Source: Paracoccaceae bacterium (GTDB taxonomy: Bacteria > Pseudomonadota > Alphaproteobacteria > Rhodobacterales > Rhodobacteraceae). From it: a stretch of DNA of 64,000 bases. Made by a program: the position numbers and the translations under genes. Under the pieces are notes generated by a model. That model did not search any database, was not told the DNA's origin, and saw nothing but the letters and a program-made list of their open reading frames with translations. Where the stretch lies: assembly GCA_018222585.1 (NCBI GenBank), contig JAAFAB010000001.1:284198-348197 (forward strand), given 5' to 3'. Shown piece by piece: positions 37,266-46,300 of the stretch (positions are counted from its first letter, which is position 1; every line of letters starts with the position of its first letter).

Positions 37266-38447
37266 ATGACGACCCTGACCCTCAAGAACTGCCGCCCCCT
37301 GGCCGGCCCCGCCACCGACCTGCACATCACCGACGGCCTCTTCACCGAGACCGCCGCCCCCGGCGCCGAGGTCGTGGACTGCGGCGGCCGCATCCTGATC
37401 CCCGGGCTGATCGAGGCGCATACCCACCTCGACAAGTCCCTGCTGGGCCTGCCCTGGTATCGCAACGAGGTCGGGCCGCGCCTGATCGACAAGATCACCA
37501 ACGAGCGCGAGGTGAAGGTCTCTCTCGGCCTCGACCCGCAGGTGCAGAGCGAACGGCACGCGATCCTCGCCATGTCGCACGGCTGCACGCACATTCGCTC
37601 TCACGTCGATGTGGACACCCATCACGGGCTGGCCGGGATCGAGGGCGTCATGGCAACCCGCGAGAAGCTGGCGGGCATGATCGACATCGAGATCGTCGCC
37701 TTCCCGCAGTCCGGCCAGATGACCCGCCCCGGCACCGCCGAGCTGATGGACGAGGCCCTGGCCATGGGCGCCGAACTGGTCGGCGGGATCGACCCCTGCG
37801 GCATGGAGCGTGACCCCAAGGGCCATCTCGACACCATCTTCGGGCTGGCCGCGAAACACGGCAAGCCCATCGACATCCACCTGCACGAACGCGATGCACT
37901 CGGCTGGTTCTCGATGGAAGAGATCATCGCCCGCACAGAGGCGCTCGGGATGCAGGGCATGGTCTCGATCAGCCATGCCTTCTGCCTTGGCGCCGTGGAT
38001 CGCGCCCAGGTCGAGGTCCTGCACCGGAAGCTGGCCGAGAACCGGATCCACATCCTGACCACCGCCCCCGCCTCGGCCCCCGTGCCGGTGGTGAAAGAGC
38101 TGAAGGCCCATGGCATCCTGACCGGCGCCGGCTGCGACGGGATCCGCGACACCTGGGGCCCCTGGGGCAATTCGGACATGCTGGAAAAGGCCGCCCATAT
38201 CGGGATGCGCAACAACCTGCGCCGCGACGACGAGGTCGAGCTGGCGCTGGAGATCTGCACCCGGGGCGGCGCCGCGATCCTCGGGATCGAGGGCTACGGG
38301 CTGGAGATCGGCTGTGCCGCCGACTGCGTGCTGGTCGAGGGCGAGACCCTGGCCGAGGCCGTCGCCATTCACGCCCCCCGCAAGCTGGCGCTGAAGGGCG
38401 GCCGCGTCATCGCCCGCGACGGCGCCTGCGTGATCGAGGCACCCTGA
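37266..38447 (+). CDS. Amidohydrolase, cytosine deaminase-like
   Basis: The 393-residue metal-dependent amidohydrolase keeps all expected metal and catalytic positions: HTH at residues 52-54 in IPGLIEAHTHLDKS, a histidine pair in DIHLHERD (205 and 207), a later histidine in SISHAFCLG (237), and the aspartate in GCDGIRDTWGPW (291). The HTHLDK start and DGIRDTW motif are those of cytosine deaminase-like enzymes, which hydrolytically deaminate pyrimidines or cleave related cyclic amides. An alternative GTG at 37257 would overlap the permease stop by four bases; either start gives a complete enzyme. The transporter genes on both sides suggest it acts on the imported compound. Cytoplasmic. Confidence 0.85.
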   Translation: MTTLTLKNCRPLAGPATDLHITDGLFTETAAPGAEVVDCGGRILIPGLIEAHTHLDKSLLGLPWYRNEVGPRLIDKITNEREVKVSLGLDPQVQSERHAILAMSHGCTHIRSHVDVDTHHGLAGIEGVMATREKLAGMIDIEIVAFPQSGQMTRPGTAELMDEALAMGAELVGGIDPCGMERDPKGHLDTIFGLAAKHGKPIDIHLHERDALGWFSMEEIIARTEALGMQGMVSISHAFCLGAVDRAQVEVLHRKLAENRIHILTTAPASAPVPVVKELKAHGILTGAGCDGIRDTWGPWGNSDMLEKAAHIGMRNNLRRDDEVELALEICTRGGAAILGIEGYGLEIGCAADCVLVEGETLAEAVAIHAPRKLALKGGRVIARDGACVIEAP

Positions 38448-38505
38448 TGGTCGGCGCAAGGTCGCATCTTCGCCAAACAGGGCACGGCCTCCGGAGGCCG
38501 CGCCG

Positions 38506-39942
38506 ATGACCCGCACCCTGCTCAGCGCCCGGTGGGTGATCGGCCACCGCGACGGGGCCCATGTGCTGCACGAGAACGGCCTCGTGGTGATCGAGGGCAA
38601 CCGCGTCCTGCATTCGGGCACCCGCTTCGAGGGACCGGTGGACCGGCGCATCGACTATGGCGAGGCCGTGCTCTGCCCCGGGTTCGTGGACCTTGACGCG
38701 CTGTCGGATCTCGACACAACGATCCTCGGCTTCGATCACGGCCCGGCCTGGAAGACCGGGCGGGTCTGGCCGGAAAGCTACATCGCCCGTGGCCCCTACG
38801 AGATGTACGACCCCGAGGAACTGGCCTTTCAGAAGCGTTTCGCCTTCGCCCAGCTGATCCGCAACGGCATCACGACGGCGCTGCCGATCGCCTCGCTGTT
38901 CTACCGCGAGTGGGGAGAGACGGTGCCCGAATTCGAGGCTGCCGCCCGCGCCGCCGAGGAGTTGGGCCTGCGGGTCTACCTCGGCCCGGCCTATCGCAGC
39001 GGCGGGCAGGTCACCGACGACCAGGGCACCATCCGCGCGGTCTTTGACGAGGCCCGAGGCCTGCGCGGGCTGGAAGAGGCCGCCGCCTTCGCCGCCCGGA
39101 TCGAGGGCTCTGCCCAGGGCCGTATCCGCGCCATGTTCGCCCCCGACCGGATCGAGACCTGCACCGCCCCCCTGCTGCGCCGCACCGCCGCGATCGCGGC
39201 CGAGATGGGCGCGCCGGTGCGACAGCATTGCTGCCAGTCCCCGGTCGAGCTGCGGCTGGTGCAGGAGCAGCACGGCACGTCGCCCGTCGACTGGCTGGCC
39301 CGGATCGGCGCACTTGGTGCGACCTGGCTTCTGCCCCATGGCACCCATGCCACCGAACAGGACTTCGACCGCATCGCCGAGCACGGCGCGACGCTGGTGC
39401 ATTGTCCCCTCGTCTCGGCCCGCCACGGCGGGATGCTGCGCAGCTTCCCGGCCCTGCGGGAGCGTGGCATCCGCATCGGGCTGGGCACCGACACCTGGCC
39501 GCCGGACATGCTGCTGAACATGCAGATCGGCCTGATGACCGCGCGCCTCTCGGACGGTCCGCTGGCGCTGCGCTCGGGCGAGATGCTGGCGGCCGCGACC
39601 CTCGGCGGGGCCGAGGCGCTGAACCGGCCCGACCTCGGGCGGCTGGCGGCGGGGGCCATGGCGGATATCGCCGTGATCGACCTGTCGCAGACCCTGCAGA
39701 CCCCGGACCCGGTGCAGACGCTTATGACCTCCGCCTCGGGGCGCGATGTGCGCGATGTCTGGATCGACGGGCGGCGCGTCATGCAGGACCGCCGCATCCC
39801 CGGCTTCGACGCCGCCGATCATGCCCGCGCCCAGGCCCAGTTCGACCGGCTGGTCGCAAAATACCCCGACCGCACCGCCGGGCATCAGCCGCTGTCGCGA
39901 ATCTTCCCCCCGTCCTACGCAAGGAGCCAAGACCATGAGTGA
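38506..39942 (+). CDS. Amidohydrolase-superfamily protein lacking the canonical HxH metal motif
   Basis: The 478-residue protein has the TRZ/ATZ-chlorohydrolase layout: N-terminal beta-sandwich, PGF at 58-60, a barrel, and the closing DVWIDGRRVMQDR strand. Where family members have PG...HxH, this one reads PGFVDLDALSDLD, so both histidines are replaced. Later positions are partly kept: H241 in VRQHCCQS, H278/H281 in LPHGTHAT, H299 and D329 in GLGTDTWPPD. It may use an altered metal site or have a changed reaction; I cannot tell whether it is catalytic. CCGGAGG precedes the ATG. It overlaps the following ATPase gene by 8 bases, so it is part of the transporter operon. Confidence 0.8.
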   Translation: MTRTLLSARWVIGHRDGAHVLHENGLVVIEGNRVLHSGTRFEGPVDRRIDYGEAVLCPGFVDLDALSDLDTTILGFDHGPAWKTGRVWPESYIARGPYEMYDPEELAFQKRFAFAQLIRNGITTALPIASLFYREWGETVPEFEAAARAAEELGLRVYLGPAYRSGGQVTDDQGTIRAVFDEARGLRGLEEAAAFAARIEGSAQGRIRAMFAPDRIETCTAPLLRRTAAIAAEMGAPVRQHCCQSPVELRLVQEQHGTSPVDWLARIGALGATWLLPHGTHATEQDFDRIAEHGATLVHCPLVSARHGGMLRSFPALRERGIRIGLGTDTWPPDMLLNMQIGLMTARLSDGPLALRSGEMLAAATLGGAEALNRPDLGRLAAGAMADIAVIDLSQTLQTPDPVQTLMTSASGRDVRDVWIDGRRVMQDRRIPGFDAADHARAQAQFDRLVAKYPDRTAGHQPLSRIFPPSYARSQDHE

Positions 39943-40918
39943 TCCCGTTCTCGAGGTCCGCAACCTGCGGGTCGAGTTCCCCACCCGCCACGGCATCCTG
40001 ACCGCCGTCGACGACATCTCGCTGAGCATCGGGCGGGGCGAGATCCTCGGCGTGGTTGGCGAAAGCGGCGCCGGGAAGTCGATGACCGGCATGGCGATCC
40101 TGGGCCTACTGGAACCGCCGGGCCGCATCGCGGGCGGAGAGATCCGGCTGTCCGGCGACCGTATCGACAGCCTGGACGAGCGGCAGATGCAGGCGATCCG
40201 GGGCCGGCGCATCGGGGCGATCTTCCAGGATCCGCTGACCTCGCTGAACCCGCTGTTTCGCGTCGGCGACCAGTTGGTCGAGACGATCCGCCTGCACAGC
40301 GACCTCTCGCGCGGCGCCGCCCGTGCCCGCGCCATCGCGCTGATGAAGGAGGTCGGCATCCCGGCGGTAGAAGAGCGTATCGACAACTACCCGCACCAGT
40401 TCTCGGGCGGGATGCGGCAACGCATCGTCATCGCCCTGGCGCTCTCGGCGGAGCCCGAGCTGATCATCGCGGACGAGCCGACGACGGCGCTGGATGTTTC
40501 GATCCAGGCGCAGATCACCGCGCTGCTGAAACGGCTCTGCCGGGACCGCGGCACGGCGGTGATGCTGGTGACGCACGACATGGGCGTCATCGCCGAGACC
40601 GCCGACCGGGTCGCCGTCATGTACGCCGGCCGGCTGGCCGAGCTGGGCCCGGTCGACGAGGTCGTGCGCCGCCCGCAGCATCCCTATACCTCGGGGCTCA
40701 TGGGCTCTATCCCCTCGCTGCGCCGCGAGGTCGACGAACTGCAGATGATCCCCGGCGCCATGCCCCGCCTCGGCGCGATCCCCACGGGCTGCGCCTTCAA
40801 TCCCCGCTGTGCCCATGCCGGGCCGAAATGCCGCCGCGAGGTGCCCCGCGTCGCAGGCAATGATCCCTCGGGCAATGGCGCCGCCTGCTGGCTGGCGCTG
40901 GAAGGAGAAACCGCATGA
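39935..40918 (+). CDS. ABC transporter ATPase, DppD/OppD type
   Basis: The 327-residue ATPase has Walker A GESGAGKS near residue 42, the Q-loop in IFQDPLTSLNP, signature SGGMRQR, Walker B LIIADEPTTALD and the H-loop THDMG. The C-terminal oligopeptide-transporter extension has the cysteine cluster GCAFNPRC...C...C that binds an iron-sulfur cluster in characterised DppD proteins. AAGGAG lies upstream of the ATG. The stop overlaps the next ATPase start as ATGA. With its DppF-type partner it powers the importer encoded just upstream. Confidence 0.93.
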   Translation: MSDPVLEVRNLRVEFPTRHGILTAVDDISLSIGRGEILGVVGESGAGKSMTGMAILGLLEPPGRIAGGEIRLSGDRIDSLDERQMQAIRGRRIGAIFQDPLTSLNPLFRVGDQLVETIRLHSDLSRGAARARAIALMKEVGIPAVEERIDNYPHQFSGGMRQRIVIALALSAEPELIIADEPTTALDVSIQAQITALLKRLCRDRGTAVMLVTHDMGVIAETADRVAVMYAGRLAELGPVDEVVRRPQHPYTSGLMGSIPSLRREVDELQMIPGAMPRLGAIPTGCAFNPRCAHAGPKCRREVPRVAGNDPSGNGAACWLALEGETA

Positions 40919-41880
40919 CCGGCCCCCGTCCCATCCTCGAAGTCGATGCGCTGGAGCGTCGTTTCGACGTCTCCGCGCCCTGGCTGAACCGCCTGCTCGA
41001 AGGCAAGCCGCGCCGCAGCCTGCGCGCCGTCGATGGCGTCGACTTCGACATCCTGCCGGGGCAGACTCTGGCGCTGGTCGGTGAATCCGGCTGCGGCAAG
41101 TCCACCATCGCCAAGCTGGTCACCGGGCTGCACGCCCCCTCGGGCGGGGCGATCCGCTTCAACGGCGATCCCGCCCGGATGCAGATGATTTTCCAGGACC
41201 CCTTCGCCTCGCTCAACCCGCGCTGGCGGGTCGGGCGCATCGTCGCCGAGCCGCTGCGCACCCTCTTCCCGGAAACCCCAGACACCCAGGTTCAGGCCCG
41301 GGTCGACGAGTTGCTGCGCACCGTCGGCCTGGCCCCGGCGGATGCGTCGAAGTTCCCGCACGAGTTCTCGGGCGGGCAGCGGCAGAGGATCTCGATCGCC
41401 CGGGCGCTGGCCGGCGAACCCGAGTTCCTGGTCTGCGACGAGCCGACCTCGGCGCTGGATGTCTCGGTGCAGGCGCAGGTGCTGAACCTGATGAAACGGC
41501 TGCAGAAGGAGATGGGGCTGACCTATCTCTTCATCAGCCACGACCTGTCGGTGGTGCGCCACATGGCCGATGTGATCGCGGTGATGTACCTCGGCCGGAT
41601 CGTCGAGATTCAGCCTGCCGCCGATCTCTTCGCCAAGCCGCTGCATCCCTACACGCGGATGCTGCTGGACACGATCCCCGACCTCGAAGCGCCGCGCCGC
41701 GACCGCGCCCCCATGGGCGGCGAAGTGCCCTCGCCCGTCTCGCCGCCGTCGGGGTGCAGCTTCCACCCGCGCTGCCCGCTGGCCTTCGGGCGGTGCCAGG
41801 CCGAACGCCCGCAGCGCCTGCCGCATGTGCACGACCGCCGCGTCGCCTGTTTCGCCGCCGAGGCCGCCGCCGATGTATGA
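40915..41880 (+). CDS. ABC transporter ATPase, DppF/OppF type
   Basis: The 321-residue ATPase has Walker A GESGCGKST near residue 60, Q-loop MIFQDPFASLNP, signature SGGQRQR, Walker B FLVCDEPTSALD, H-loop SHDLS and the C-terminal cysteine cluster (GCSFHPRCPLAFGRC). It opens within the stop of the DppD-type gene (ATGA), so the two subunits are translationally coupled. The final 8 bases overlap the deaminase gene. This completes a five-component importer: binding protein, two permeases and two ATPases. Confidence 0.93.
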   Translation: MTGPRPILEVDALERRFDVSAPWLNRLLEGKPRRSLRAVDGVDFDILPGQTLALVGESGCGKSTIAKLVTGLHAPSGGAIRFNGDPARMQMIFQDPFASLNPRWRVGRIVAEPLRTLFPETPDTQVQARVDELLRTVGLAPADASKFPHEFSGGQRQRISIARALAGEPEFLVCDEPTSALDVSVQAQVLNLMKRLQKEMGLTYLFISHDLSVVRHMADVIAVMYLGRIVEIQPAADLFAKPLHPYTRMLLDTIPDLEAPRRDRAPMGGEVPSPVSPPSGCSFHPRCPLAFGRCQAERPQRLPHVHDRRVACFAAEAAADV

Positions 41881-42379
41881 AGAGCGTTTCCTGCTGCGCG
41901 CCATCGAAATTTCCGAGACCGCGCTGACGACCCCCGGCACCGAGCCCTTCGGCGCCGTCGTCGTCAAGGACGGGCAGATCATCGGCGAGGGGATCAACCG
42001 CTCGGTCGCGAACCATGACCCGACCTCGCATGGCGAGACCGAGGCGATCCGCGATGCGGCCCGTCGCCTCGGCAGTGTCGATCTGCGCGGCAGCGAGCTC
42101 TACAGCTCCTGCGAGCCCTGCCCGCTTTGCGTGGCGGCGATGATGATTGCGGGGATCGGGGCGCTCTACTATGCCGCCGACATGGGCCGGGCGGGAGAGG
42201 CCCTGGGCCAGTTGCCCGAAAGCGCGCGCTTTCCCATCGACGTGGACCTGCTGCGCGCCGAGGCCGGGCTGCCCGCCGCCGCCCGGAGGATGCCCTGCGC
42301 GCAGCACCACGACGGCGCGGCCAGCAGCGTTCTGACCCGCTGGGCCGCACAGGCGCGGAACCGGGCGGAGCGATCGTGA
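41873..42379 (+). CDS. Zinc-dependent nucleoside/nucleobase deaminase
   Basis: The 168-residue protein of the cytidine/deoxycytidylate deaminase fold has the zinc and proton-shuttle motif HGE (53-55, in TSHGETEAIR) and CEPCPLC (80-86) supplying the two cysteine ligands. The first strand (EPFGAVVVKDG) is that of guanine/tRNA-adenosine deaminase-like enzymes. It probably deaminates a free base or related amino-heterocycle. It starts 8 bases inside the DppF-type gene and is the last gene of the transporter/amidohydrolase operon. A second deaminating enzyme here strengthens the idea that the imported compound is a nitrogen heterocycle. Confidence 0.85.
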   Translation: MYEERFLLRAIEISETALTTPGTEPFGAVVVKDGQIIGEGINRSVANHDPTSHGETEAIRDAARRLGSVDLRGSELYSSCEPCPLCVAAMMIAGIGALYYAADMGRAGEALGQLPESARFPIDVDLLRAEAGLPAAARRMPCAQHHDGAASSVLTRWAAQARNRAERS

Positions 42380-42462
42380 GATGACGTGAGGTGCCGCGGC
42401 CCCGTGTGGCGGACCCCTTCCGCCTTGGACTGCACCCGGGTCCCGACGGACCCGCAACTGGA

Positions 42463-42488
42463 CGGCGCGCCGCCGGGGCGGCGCGCCG
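42463..42488. terminator. Convergent-gene hairpin, possible bidirectional terminator
   Basis: A perfect 12-bp inverted repeat (arms 42463-42474 and 42477-42488, core GGCGCGCC) lies between the stop of the deaminase gene and the stop of the oppositely oriented barrel-protein gene. It is followed only by GTCGGTTT on the plus strand, so the U-run is weak, but its position fits termination from both sides. Confidence 0.5.
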
Positions 42489-42494
42489 GTCGGT

Positions 42495-43295
42495 TTACTC
42501 GACCATGTCCTGTTCGTCGTTGTACTTCTTGACCTGCTTCGAGGCCATGCTGAGGAACATCTGCGTGGTGCTCAAGCCCCGCACCCCGCCGCCAGCGCCA
42601 CGAAAACGGTTGCTGCCCCGCGAGACCTCCGCGCGACGGGTGTCGCCGAAGTAGATCCGCACGCCAGCCGAGGTATCCCAGCTGTCGGTGTCGTGGACAT
42701 AGCCGGCGTTGGCAAACAGCGACATGCTGGAGTTGCCGGCCAGGAACCGCTTGTCGATGCCGATGGTGGTGGTGCCGTCGGAGTCGGGCTGGAAGCTGTG
42801 GGTGAGCGAGATGCTGAGATCATCGGTCGGAACGTAGCTGGCCGAGAGCATCCCGAAGGTGCCCTCGTTCAGCTCGTACTGCTGGCCGATCAGCGCATAG
42901 AGGCTGAAGGCGTCGCTGTAGTAGCCGCCCGAGATGGCGAGGTGCTGCTGTTCGATCCCGCCGCCCGCGTCGGTCTTGAAGGCATCGGCGAGGATGCCGA
43001 AATCGTAGTCGGCGCCGATCTCCCAGAACATCTGGGCGCCCAGGCCCATGGCCGAGTCGCCGTCGATCTGGCCGACCATGCCGTCGAACTGCAGCGACAG
43101 GGCGCCCTCGGTCGGCAGCAGCAGCGCGCCGGTCAGGTACTTGTATTCGATATCCTGGTAGCCGCCGCCGAAAATGCTGACATTGCCCTGGATCTGGTCC
43201 TCAGCGATCTGGGCCGAAACGGGGCCGGTCAGGGACGCCACACCGACCAGGGAGGTCGACAGCAACAGCCAGCGGGTCTTGGGAGATATGGGCAT
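42495..43295 (-). CDS. Secreted beta-barrel-like outer-membrane protein, unknown family
   Basis: The 266-residue protein has a signal peptide (MPISPKTRWLLLSTSLVGVA, likely cut after PVSA). It continues with alternating polar/hydrophobic strands rich in Gly, Tyr and Asp (SIFGGGYQDIEYKYLTGAL, SLYALIGQQYELNE, SLFANAGYVHD, SAGVRIYFG), as expected for a small outer-membrane barrel. A 45-residue charged tail follows the last strand, so the terminal aromatic signal of classic porins is absent. AGGA precedes the ATG at 43295; a GTG at 43322 would add nine residues. It sits 81 bp behind the ATP-grasp/adenylating fusion on the same strand, probably co-transcribed. I do not recognise a named family. Confidence 0.65.
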   Translation of the reverse strand: MPISPKTRWLLLSTSLVGVASLTGPVSAQIAEDQIQGNVSIFGGGYQDIEYKYLTGALLLPTEGALSLQFDGMVGQIDGDSAMGLGAQMFWEIGADYDFGILADAFKTDAGGGIEQQHLAISGGYYSDAFSLYALIGQQYELNEGTFGMLSASYVPTDDLSISLTHSFQPDSDGTTTIGIDKRFLAGNSSMSLFANAGYVHDTDSWDTSAGVRIYFGDTRRAEVSRGSNRFRGAGGGVRGLSTTQMFLSMASKQVKKYNDEQDMVE

Positions 43296-43376
43296 TGGGG
43301 GGTATCCTGACTTCGGGAACACGAGGGCTCAAACACAAAAAAGTGAGTCTCAAAATTCCCGATCAGGCCGCCTATC

Positions 43377-46300
43377 TCAAGAAATTCGCCCGCCAAACGG
43401 GCGCCCGCCCCCGTATGTGTGGCTTTCAAGTCCCACTACATCCTCCAATTTGCCGGAGGCGCCACGCTCCAGTTCCCTGACCGCAACGGATGTGACGCGC
43501 ATTTCGGGGTGGATGAGCTCTGCCGCGCAGGCGGTGAGTCGGCTGTCATCGGCCTGCGGCGTGTCGCCGGCGGGCACGTAGCGCAGTTCGCAATGGTCCA
43601 CGGCAGTCTGCACGAGTCGGGCGTGACGCGCGTCGGCCAGCCGCGACAGTTCAGACAGCACGCGCCCCGGCAGCCAGCGCCGGTCGCCGCCGGGCAGCGC
43701 GATGAGGTTGCGCCGCCGCCCGTGCACCTGGGCCAGCACCGGCTGGTTGCGGCCACAGGGACAGGGCTTGTCCGACAGGGTCGCGTAATCGCCGATATCG
43801 TAGCGGATGAAGGGCATGGCGTAGTTGTAGAGACTGGTCAGAACGACCCGCCCCGTGCCGCCCGGGCGGACCTGCCGCCCCTCGTCGTCCAGCACCTCGA
43901 CCAGCACGTTGGAGGTGGCGATATGCAGCCCGCCCTCGGGATGTTCGCACTGCAGGGCGATCTTGCCCAGCTCCTGACAGCCGTAGCTGTCGATGACCTT
44001 CGCCCCCAGCCCTTCGGCACAGAGCGCCCGGATGCGCGGCGTCAACACCTCGCCCGCGGTCAGGATCGCCTCGATCCGCAGGTCCGAGCCGCGCGCCAGT
44101 GCCAGTTCCGCCAGTTCGGCGGCCAGCGAGGGGTAGGTGTTGAGGTAGCGCGGGCGCACCATCTCCAGCCAGTCGAGTTGCTTCTCGATGGGGGTTTCGA
44201 CCGAAAGCGCATAGAAGGGCGCGTCGGGGTCGGTGTCATTCCAGCTGCGCGCCATGCGCATCCCGGGGAACTTCGCCGCCGGCTGCTTGAAACTGCGCAG
44301 CCCGGCATAGGGCGCCGAGAAGTCCAGCCCGTTCCAGTCATACATCCGCTGCACCGCCGCCCGGGTCGAGATCGTGGCGACGCGGTTCCAGCGGATCGAC
44401 AGCGGCGACCCGGACGAGCCGGAGGTCGTCACGGTCGAGATCGGCCCGCCCTCGGGTGTGCTCTCGCTGTGCAGCATCCGGCCGAGCAGGCGCACCTCGT
44501 CCCGCCCCAGAAGCGGCAGATCTGCCCAGCCCTCGGGCGAAAAGTCGTCACCCCGGAAGACCCGCGCAAGGTGCTGTGCGTAGAAGGGATTGGCCGAAAC
44601 GGCGTGATCCAGCAATTCCATCAGGGCATCATACTGGTGGTCCGCGATGACCTCGGCCGGCGAGGTCTCGATCTCGGCCAGCGCGGCGTTGATCTGCTCG
44701 AAGATCTGCCGGTCGCCCTCCTCTATCCTGTCCTCGGCGCGCCTGGCCTCGGCCTCTTCGGCGATCTGGTCGCCCTCGCGGCGCAGCAGGTCGAGGAAGG
44801 CCGGGGTGAAGGGCTGCGCCTCGGCCGGGAAGGTGGGCAGGAAATGAGTCAGCACGCCGGGCGAGCTGTTGATCTCCAGCACCTTCCAGTTGTCGGCCGT
44901 GGCGGGCTGGCTGCGGTCGCGCAGGATGGTGTCCATGGCGCCGACGCGCAGCCCGGGGATCGCCTCGAAGGCGCGGCACGCGGCGTCGAGATAGGAGGGA
45001 TGCACATCCTCCATGCGCTGCCCGCCCTCAAGAGGCGCGGCGGCGTTGCTGATCGGGCTGATGGTCACTGTCTGGCCCGGCGCCAACACCGTCTGCAGCG
45101 TCACGCCCTGGGTCAGCAGGTGCGCCACCAGCGCGCCGCCGGGCCGCAGGTCGCGCTGGCGCCCGGTCACCCCGATGGAGGCGTTGAAGTCCCCGAGCAG
45201 CGCCAGCACGCTGTCGCGCCCGTTGCCGACGACCTGCGGGCGCACCGCGCGCAACAGGCCGACGACCCGCGGCTTGACGTAGAAGAAGCGGACATCCTCG
45301 CCCGCCAGAGACTCCTCGACGATGATCTCGCCGAAGCGGGCGGCGATTGCCTCGCAGGCGGCGCGGATCTCCTTCTCGGTGCGGCAGGCGGGGTGGACCA
45401 GGATACCGGCATGGCCGCGGGCGGGCTTGATGCAGACGGCGCCGCCACGCCCCGGCCCCATGCGGCGGGCGTATTCGATGGCTTCGCTGACCGCGTCACG
45501 GGCGAAGCTGCGCCCCTGCGGCGTGGCGATGCCTGCCGCCTCCAGGCTGGCCTTGGTGCGGGACTTGCTGCCGGTGATGCGGGTCGCGCCGGTATTCACA
45601 TGCACCGAACCGCCATCGGCGGTGACGATGCGCCGCGCCCCGTGGCTGGCCGTATAGGTCTGCCCGCCCAGGTCGAATTCGACCTGGCGGCGTGCCTCGG
45701 TCGTCTCGTCCCCGGCGACGTCCCGCAGGCGGTAGGGCAGCCCGGCGCGCGCCAGGTCAAAGGCCATGGCCCGGGCCTCGGCGTCGAGCCCGCGCAGCGC
45801 CGGGTCGGCCCCGTCCAGGAAAGAGGGCGCATGGGTGACCCAGGGGTCCATCGCCGCGATCTCCGGACGGTCCAGCAGCGCCAGTATCTGCTCTGCCAGA
45901 TCGGTGCTGCCCGCGCCGCTGTCGGTATCCGCGAAGGGCTCCAGCTCGGGCGCGCTGACAAGGTTGCGCAGGTGCACACCGGGCCCGGCCTGCGGCGCGG
46001 CACCCTCGGGGATCAGGATCTCGACGGCAGCCAGGTGCAGACCCGGCACCGAGCGCACCGCCTTGCAGGCCAGCTCGGCCAGCCCCGGATCAAGCGCGCT
46101 GCCAAGACCCTCGGCATGGAAGCCGCGCGTCGCGTCATAGCTCCGCGCCAGCACCACCTGCCGCCCGGCTTCGGGACGGTCCGAGAGCGCCAGCCCCTGC
46201 CCCTCCAGCACCTTCAGCAGCACCTCGTCGACTCGGATCCGGTGGTCGGTCGCACGGTGTTCATTGGCGCTGGCGATCAGGGTCAGCAGGCTGCGTGAGC

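Noticed and set aside
43419-46298. A 959-codon plus-strand frame
   Set aside because: Antisense to the ATP-grasp/adenylating fusion; no recognisable domains.
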